Of a stretch of DNA of 64,000 nucleotides, positions 57,746 through 64,000 are shown piece by piece. The stretch comes from Antedon mediterranea (lineage: Eukaryota; Echinodermata; Crinoidea; Comatulida; Antedonidae): positions 25,384,001-25,448,000 of the forward strand of contig NC_092674.1 of NCBI RefSeq assembly GCF_964355755.1, read 5' to 3'. The translations under genes and the position numbers were made by a program. Position 1 is the first letter of the stretch. Every line of letters begins with the position of its first letter. A model generated the notes under the pieces. The model worked only from the letters and a program-made list of their open reading frames with translations, did no database searches and had not been told where the DNA came from.

Positions 57746-60700
57746 TTATCTTGTGCATACAACGCATGGTAACTCACGGTTGTTTACATACGGCGGACAT
57801 TTGAGTGTACCGCATACTCCGACGGCAGGATAAAGCAAAAAGCCGTTATGGTTTGTAGCGGAATTATCTCTAGATTGGGGAGAGCCATCGACGCAAAGGA
57901 ATTCATGTGCGGCTTTATGATCAGTTTTACCACCCATTAATAGACCTTCGTATTCCTTTGTCCAGCCTCCAGGACATGTTCGTTTAGCTGGGATCATCAT
58001 ACTTGTTGATCTGCCTGTTGCCAGACATACTGCGCAAGATGGATCATTTTGATATAGGTGACCCCACGGAGCATATATTTCTCCCCCACTTGGCGCTGTT
58101 TGATACTCGGCCCCAAATACTTTAGCCCGGGCAGATCCTGTCGAAAACAACTGGTCATTGTAATCTGGCGAGGATGGCAAACACAGTGGGTTTGTACCAG
58201 CTCCAGAATTTGTATAGTGTCCGCCGCCAAGATATCCTTTAAAAAAATCAAAATGTTGAATGTTGCGCGGTCTGTTGCTTTTATTATAATTTTATATAGG
58301 CATAAATGCAATCATTGTAAGCCTATATTTAAATTTTATTATCATACATGTAAATATAATATAAATAATGTAGTTAATTATAATTATATTTCAAGTATAA
58401 GAAAAGGTTCATCTGTATGAATATAATAAGTAGAGAAAGACATATTAATATATTATTTATAGACAGTATTCTACTGTGTTAATTTTTTTTGTTTGTTTCA
58501 TATTGTGATCAATTATCGGATAGGTAAATAAGCCTGAACACGACCAATATCATTTTACTTACCAATATATACGACTTTTGAAGACTTTGGGCAGTCCTTC
58601 CGACCCCAATGATTATACACAACATTGGAACTTGCCAAAGTGATGCCTGATGAAAATTCTGTAAAAAAAAATTTAAAAAAAACAAAACAAAAAACACGTA
58701 TACTATTATTTGAATTTGATCAATCCCACTCGATGAGGTGATACTGTAAGGACGGACGCGAAACACAAGTAAATTAATCAATCACAATCGACAAGAAGAA
58801 ATTCGATTATACGAACTATCGTTTGTGGTTGGTCAATTTGTGTGCTTACGCGTTTCGTCCTTTTTATTCGAATCCCCTTCGTCATGATTTGGCAGTCCGC
58901 TGCAGGACATATCTCTCTTCTAAAGCTCTCCATCTGCTTCTATGTTTTGCAACCAGTTGTATTGAGGTTTGCCTATTTTCCTTTTCCCTATCATTGGTTG
59001 CCAAATTATAATTCTTCTTGTCCATCTATCTTCCTGGATTTTTGCAACGTGGCCTTCAAATCATCACTTTGTATCAATTGCTTGAAGCAGGGCTCTTGTT
59101 TTTTTATCTTTCTCTTATTTCTTTGCATGGTATCTTGTACATTATTGCTATACCAAGCATTCTCCATTCCGTAGCATACGGGGTAGATCTTAACTAATCC
59201 TTGTTTTTTCTCGGTTAGTCTCCGCGTTGCTGTCATTTTCCGTGCGAGAATAATTTTCGAACATTTTCTTTCTGAGGCACATTATTATATATTATAACCT
59301 ATTATTTGAATAGTTGCAAGGATGTCTTTGAATCTGCCAAACGCTCGGCATCCTGTTATAATTCTGTCTGTAATGTCTTTGGATTTCTTTGATAGGCTGA
59401 TAGGTTTGCTATAAGTTGTTAACTGTTTAAATGTTTGGATTTGTGTCAGAGTTGGTCATAAATTTGGTTTTCCCTTATAATTTTAAACTCAATTTCTTGC
59501 CTTATTCATTTATCCTTTTTAATTGATCTTTGTCCCACGCTTGAAAGAGTATGAACCTAATTTCATTAGACTATAATTTTGAAGATAGTGAAACTATTAT
59601 TGTAGTCTATTAAGATATCTCAAATAAAAAGAAATAGTACTGCTCTTACTAAATTAATCATCAGAAGATAAGGTTAAGCCTACCTTTGCCGCCGAAAAAG
59701 AAATTCCAGATTACTCCACTCTTGTCCTCAGTGGCCTTTATAATAATTAATATAAAATATATAATATTTACTTTAGGCTGATGTTGACGTATTAAAGTGT
59801 AAAATGAAATAAATACTTTTAACACATATAATTTATTTATTGCGGTATATACAAATAATAAATAAATTACAAAGCAATAGCTACGAGCTAAGCATGTAAG
59901 TTGTAAGTGTATGAAGATCATGATGGACACATTTCAACAATGCAAAAATTCAAATGCACAAAAATGCGGCTTATATTGATTATAATGAACTATTTAATGT
60001 TGTATTATATTTGTTATTTTATTCTTAAAGAAAAACAGCAATGAACACCGCCACAGGTTGGATATACAACAAAACAAGGCCATATACATGGCTGCAGTCG
60101 CGTGTTCAAGTTAGTGTTTATGACCGACCGACCAACCGACCGACCGATATAGTGAGCTGTAGAGTCGCGTTGCACACGCGACTAAAAATAACTTAAACAG
60201 TCACATTTGTCACAACATCTATATAAATCAGCATGTCATTGTCGATTAAGTGGTAGCGGCAATACATTTTTAATCTGATATTCAAAATTAAGTAGACTAT
60301 ATAAATTTATTGAATAATTTAGGAAAGATGCTTGCTACTATAAACTATGCTTAATTTAGAGTTAACTTAAACTTAGAGTTTGCTAGAGATTCCGAACTAA
60401 AGTTTGCTAGTGTAGACACATTACACTCACGGTTTGTAAACCTCGAGAATTGACAAACTTAGAGTTTATTAGAGTTTCTGAACTAAAGTTTGCTACTGAG
60501 ACAAGTTTACACTCACAGTAGTTAAACCTCGGGAATTGGCAAACTGAAAGTTTGCTAGAGATTCTGAACTAAAGTTTGCTAGTGTAGACAAGTTTACACT
60601 CACAGTTTGTAAACCTCGGGAATTGGCAAACTTAGAGTTTGCTAGAGATTCCGAACTAAAGTTTGCTAGTGTAGACAATTTTGAACTCACAGTAGTAAAC

Positions 60701-61321
60701 CTCGGGAATTGGCAAACTTAGAGTTTTATACAGATTCCGAACTAACTATTGCTAGTGTAGACACATTTACACTCACGGTTTGTAAACCTCGAGAATTGAC
60801 AAACTTAGAGTTTATTGGAGTTTTTGAACTAAAGTTTGCTACTGAGACAAGTTTACACTCACAGTAGTAAACCTCGGGAATTGGCAAACTTAGAGTTTGC
60901 TAGAGATTTCGAACTAAAGTTTGCTAGTGTAGACACATTTACACTCACGGTTTGTAAATCTCGGGAACTGACAAACTTGGAGTTTGCTAGAGTTTCTGAA
61001 CTAAAGTTTGCTACTGAGACAAGTTTACACTCACAGTAGTAAACCTCGGGAATTGGCAAACTTAGAGTTTGCTAGAGTTTCCGAACTAAAGTTTGGTAGT
61101 GTAGACAAGTTTACACTTAGTAAACCTCGGGAATTGGCAAACTTAGAGATTTCTAGAGATTCCGAACTAAAGTTTGCTAGTGTAGACAAGTTTACACTGA
61201 ATAAACCTCGGGAATTGTCAAACAAACAAACAAAATGTTGCATTATTCTTACCGGTACCTTTGCTTCCGTCAGCAAAATCAGACAACAGACACAAATGAC
61301 GATACAATTGAAGATTTTCAT
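57746..61321 (-). CDS. Short-chain collagen C4-like secreted protein, gene E (intact, 235 aa)
   Basis: Exons 61253-61321 (MKIFNCIVICVCC...LTEAKVP), 59684-59735 (ATEDKSGVIWNFFFGGK), 58563-58658 (NHWGRKDCPKSSKVVYIG) and 57746-58236 (LGGGHYTNSGAGTNPLCLP, AVCLATGRSTSMMIPAKRT, CVDGSPQS, CVVCTR). Total 708 nt, in frame. Most divergent intact member and two to three residues longer in exons 1 and 3. One Cys of gene B (LLMGGC) is Lys here. The exon 1 donor is taken after VP; a weaker GTACCG donor six bases earlier would also keep frame. Intron 1 holds a large minisatellite and intron 2 a LINE. No clear TATA box. Confidence 0.85.
58797..59400 (-). mobile_element. Degenerate LINE reverse-transcriptase fragment in intron 2 of gene E
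   Basis: Minus-strand frames read RIITGCRAFGRFKDILATIQ near 59300-59360 and RWTRRIIIWQPMIGKRKIGK near 58990-59040, standard non-LTR C-terminal motifs, with several stops and shifts between. Confidence 0.65.
60070..60190 (-). repeat. Dispersed CGGTCGGTC repeat, most complete copy
   Basis: Minus-strand copy with TAGTCGCGTG, GCTCACTATATCGGTCGG, TTAGTGTTTA complement and the CTGCAGCCATGTA motif. Confidence 0.6.
60349..61217. repeat. Minisatellite of about 85 bp, about ten copies, intron 1 of gene E
   Basis: Units carry CCTCGGGAATTGGCAAACTT, AGAGTTTGCTAGAG and ACTAAAGTTTGCTAGTGTAG. Two variants alternate: one with GAATTGAC, TTATT and CTACTGAGACAAG (near 60440, 60787, 60959), the other with GAATTGGC. 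Several plus and minus frames stay open through the array only because of the repeat. Confidence 0.9.
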
Positions 61322-61439
61322 TTTTCTTATAGTTGTTGGTTTGTACACCTTCAGAGAAAGGATGTGCGAATGTACAACTGACTCTGTTATTATTATGTAA
61401 TGGACTGTTAATTTTGAACATGTGTGCATAATAAATTTA

Positions 61440-62048
61440 TTTTAATATAGGTATATTTAGCCTATTGATACGCAAAATAAGTAATAAAAATAAAATCAAA
61501 TATTCGATTATGTAATTTTTTGTATTTTGTGTTTGTACATCTTATTTATTTGTGTTATTAATACAGAATCAATTCCTAAATTATACAAAAAATATACCGC
61601 CCTAATGAAAAATTATATAGAAACCAAAGTCGTACTTCAAATATTGATACAGATTGCTTTAGACATTAAGCAAAAAAAATCAATTATTATTTTATGTTAA
61701 TTTTTTTTTAATATTGCTGTACGCTTAGCGCATATGTACAAACATAATGATTAAATAATAAATATTAATAACTAATAATTTGAATCGAATATGCAAACTA
61801 TAATTAGTATGGTTATGTATATTAGAAATAATTGAACAAAATGTCATAATACAGATGATATATTATACACAAACGTACCGCTCCAATGGAAAATTATATA
61901 GAAACCAAAGCTTCAAATATTGATACAGGTGGCTCTAGAAATTTAGCAAAGAACAAATCAATTATTTTATAAACGTCATTTTTTTAAAATATTGTTGTAT
62001 ACTTGGCGCATATGTACAAACGTAATGATTTAACTAGAATTTAATTCG
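61440..62048. other. AT-rich 5' flank of gene E
   Basis: Contains two related copies of a segment (about 61560-61800 and 61860-62045: GAAAATTATATAGAAACCAA, TTGATACAG, GCGCATATGTACAAAC). No gene seen. Confidence 0.5.
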
Positions 62049-63592
62049 TCACTTTGACGAATTATAGGTGATCATTTTTATCATTTTACTGAAATTAATT
62101 TTTTTTAAACATGCACGTACGTTAACATACGATCGGAAAATATTGATGTATGCCATCCTATTATACGCTTATAGTGCTGAGTTGTGCCTATTATATGCCA
62201 TATACAATATGTACAGTACATACTGTATATCTATATACAGTGTAGCATAGGTGAAATTACGGGACACACATCATGTTCAAATTTTTTGGTATGATGGAAT
62301 TATCAAAATAAACTCGAAGATGACAATTTCGAAAGATAATGAATTGAGCAAATAAATATAAGAATTGGAAGAGAATTTGGCACGTAGAAGCGCTGTGCGC
62401 GCTCTTTGAAATTTGTATAACTTTGACGAAAAAGATGAAAAAACTACTTTTTAACTTCAACTGGCCATATGTTAACATCACAACATCCGATAGGCTTGAT
62501 TTTTATATGAATTCATATCTAAATTTCAGCTTTCATAATAAATTATAGTCATCAAGGTAACCTTCAATTCTGAAGAGCTGTAAGATATTCAAATTTACGG
62601 CGAAGGTGAAATTACACGACCTACGTTATTCAAGTTTTATTACGTGATGACGTTTAAAAATGAAAATATTGGCAACTCATGAGTAACATAATTGGTTGAG
62701 GTAGAACATATTAAAAATTAAAAGAAAATCGATCACAGATAAGCAAGTTGCGCTCTGTTGAATATGGTGGTCTATGACAAAAGAGATAAAAACACTATTT
62801 TTAAAATTCATGTGGCCAAATGATGACGTTGTACCATTTTGTACGTCTAATGTGTATATACACTTATATCTACAACTCATTGGCTTCCATAATAAGTTAA
62901 AAAAATTAGGGGTCACTTTCCATTCTGAAGAGTTATATTCATTTTTAAAAGGCCTTATTTTTTAGCACTTTTGTACAATTAATGTGCGCATTTTGTCATT
63001 TTTAACGTGCTCGTATAGCACTATTTTAAGTCGAAATAGACTCAAATTTGGTGAATGTACTAAGGAAGATGAGTAGAATGTAATTTGTACAAAACATTAG
63101 TATTTTTTACGCTTCCTATGTACGCACGCGCAAAAACGTGTTTTTGCGCAGTAATTTTTTAAAACACGCAAATGGCCTAATTCATGCTCTAAATTGATCA
63201 AAACGTAATTTTGAGCTTTTTTAATTTTTAACGCGCGATTTCACGCGCATGACCCAAAGTGCACGTGCGTTTCTATTTGCTAATATTTTTACCCTTGGCC
63301 TGAACCTTACGTGTAGTGAATTTTATTAATATGTGATAATGAATTATGGAGATATGATTGATAATGTGATTTCACAAAATGGCGTATAAATAACGTCACG
63401 GGTGAGTGATCACGCTCAAAAGATTATTAGGACTAAGTTACAGTATTTGAAAGACATTGTGAAATTTTGGTAATCATTGACATTTAACTTTTTGAGATAT
63501 TTGTTACACAAAAAGTGTACAGAAAGAAGAAAAATATTTTAATGCAAGTACAATAACAATAGGTGATCATTTTATTCTAAATGATCACCTAA
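62049..63592. mobile_element. Possible DNA element bounded by AGGTGATCATTTT
   Basis: AGGTGATCATTTTTATC near 62068 and AGGTGATCATTTTATT plus its inverse near 63560-63592. Inside, two related blocks of about 350 bp follow each other (62249-62600 and 62608-62960: GGTGAAATTAC, ACTGGCCATATG / ATGTGGCCAAATG, CATTCTGAAGAG). No coding capacity seen. Confidence 0.35.
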
Positions 63593-63710
63593 TAATAAAT
63601 AACTAATGATTTGGATCGAATATGTAAACTATAATAAGCAGCACATGGTTACGTATGTCATACAGATAATTTAAAAAGGTCACCATAGGTTAATAATGTT
63701 AGCTGTTGTA

Positions 63711-64000
63711 CTTTAAACATATTCTATGAAACAGTTATATCTTTCATTGCCTGGTTCGGTAATTTAAATGAAGAAGAAAGGGCTCATTAGAATTATTAGC
63801 ATCAAATATAATTGGTTGTACGGTTAATGATTTAAGATACCTTTATGAAAAATAGGTCCTAAGTAATTTAATTAAAAATTTAGAAGATAAGAAACACCCA
63901 TTACAAGTCAGGCCGGCTTACAGACTCCTAGAGCTGATACGTCAAGAAACCGACTGTCATTTGTACCAAATTCCAAGCATATTTTTAACTTAAAGATTGT
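63711..64000 (+). mobile_element. LINE reverse-transcriptase fragment, running off the right edge
   Basis: Reads ETVISFIAWFGNLNEEERAH, then interrupted pieces with CTVNDLR-like and HPLQVR-like sequence: the C-terminal region of a non-LTR reverse transcriptase with stops. Confidence 0.6.

Noticed and set aside
58842-59174. 110-codon hydrophobic plus ORF (membrane-protein-like)
   Set aside because: Antisense of a degenerate LINE reverse-transcriptase segment.
60349-61217. CRISPR-like regular array
   Set aside because: Units are contiguous without unique spacers, and the window is eukaryotic.
60493-61429. Open frames with repeated LANFSSESLANSKFANS or ANLEFARDSELKFAS peptides
   Set aside because: Translations of the minisatellite in intron 1 of gene E; only the leader part at 61253-61321 is coding.
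1-64000. tRNA, rRNA or other structured RNA genes
   Set aside because: No cloverleaf with A/B boxes or rRNA core motif was recognised by eye; a tRNAscan or Infernal run would be needed to exclude them.

Overview
This is AT-rich nuclear DNA from an animal. Genes have introns with GT-AG borders, TATA boxes and AATAAA signals, and are surrounded by LINE fragments and small DNA transposons. The protein families (spongin-type short-chain collagen C4-like proteins, F-type lectins, a SUEL/rhamnose-binding lectin domain) point to a marine invertebrate. The very frequent TAGGCCTA words and the SUEL plus F-type lectin combination suggest an echinoderm or another deuterostome. That assignment is inference.

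The backbone is a tandem array of minus-strand genes for small secreted Cys-rich proteins of the short-chain collagen C4-like type, without collagen repeats. There are five loci. A (553-3503) runs off the left edge and has lost its start codon. B (12472-17288) is intact, 228 aa. C (27079-30778) has one nonsense codon. A decayed last exon lies at 36672-37084. E (57746-61321) is intact, 235 aa. A, B and C sit in a 13.4-14.6 kb segmental tandem repeat that also carries a plus-strand 56-codon ORF. A and B additionally carry a plus-strand basic-protein gene, intact in A (8344-9455) and broken in B. Transposon insertions present in one unit and absent from another give empty-site comparisons.

From 38.5 to 52.3 kb, where the fourth collagen-C4-like locus should be, lies a large minus-strand mosaic lectin gene. 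I reconstruct 32 coding exons, 4518 nt, 1505 aa, in one continuous frame. It starts with the same two N-terminal exons (signal peptide and a WNFFFG peptide) as the collagen-C4-like genes. A bridging exon, Thr/Ser/Pro-rich 48-nt mini-exons and six F-type lectin domains follow, interrupted by an X-SUEL-X block, where X is a 157-codon module I do not recognise. From exon 2 onward every intron is in phase 1, so modules can be duplicated, lost or skipped without frameshift. Five F-type domains keep the exact fucose-binding pattern. Decayed linkers and a deleted third X module show ongoing turnover.

The rest is mobile DNA: LINE 3' ends, a CXC/tesmin-like transposon-associated gene remnant, MITEs with TA, TTAA, 5-bp or 8-bp target duplications, and an approximately 85-bp minisatellite in intron 1 of gene E whose single-copy relative lies in intron 1 of the lectin gene. 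The working picture is a cluster of secreted recognition or matrix proteins sharing one leader and diversifying by tandem duplication, pseudogenisation and phase-1 exon shuffling. An immune or mucosal role is inference from the lectin families.
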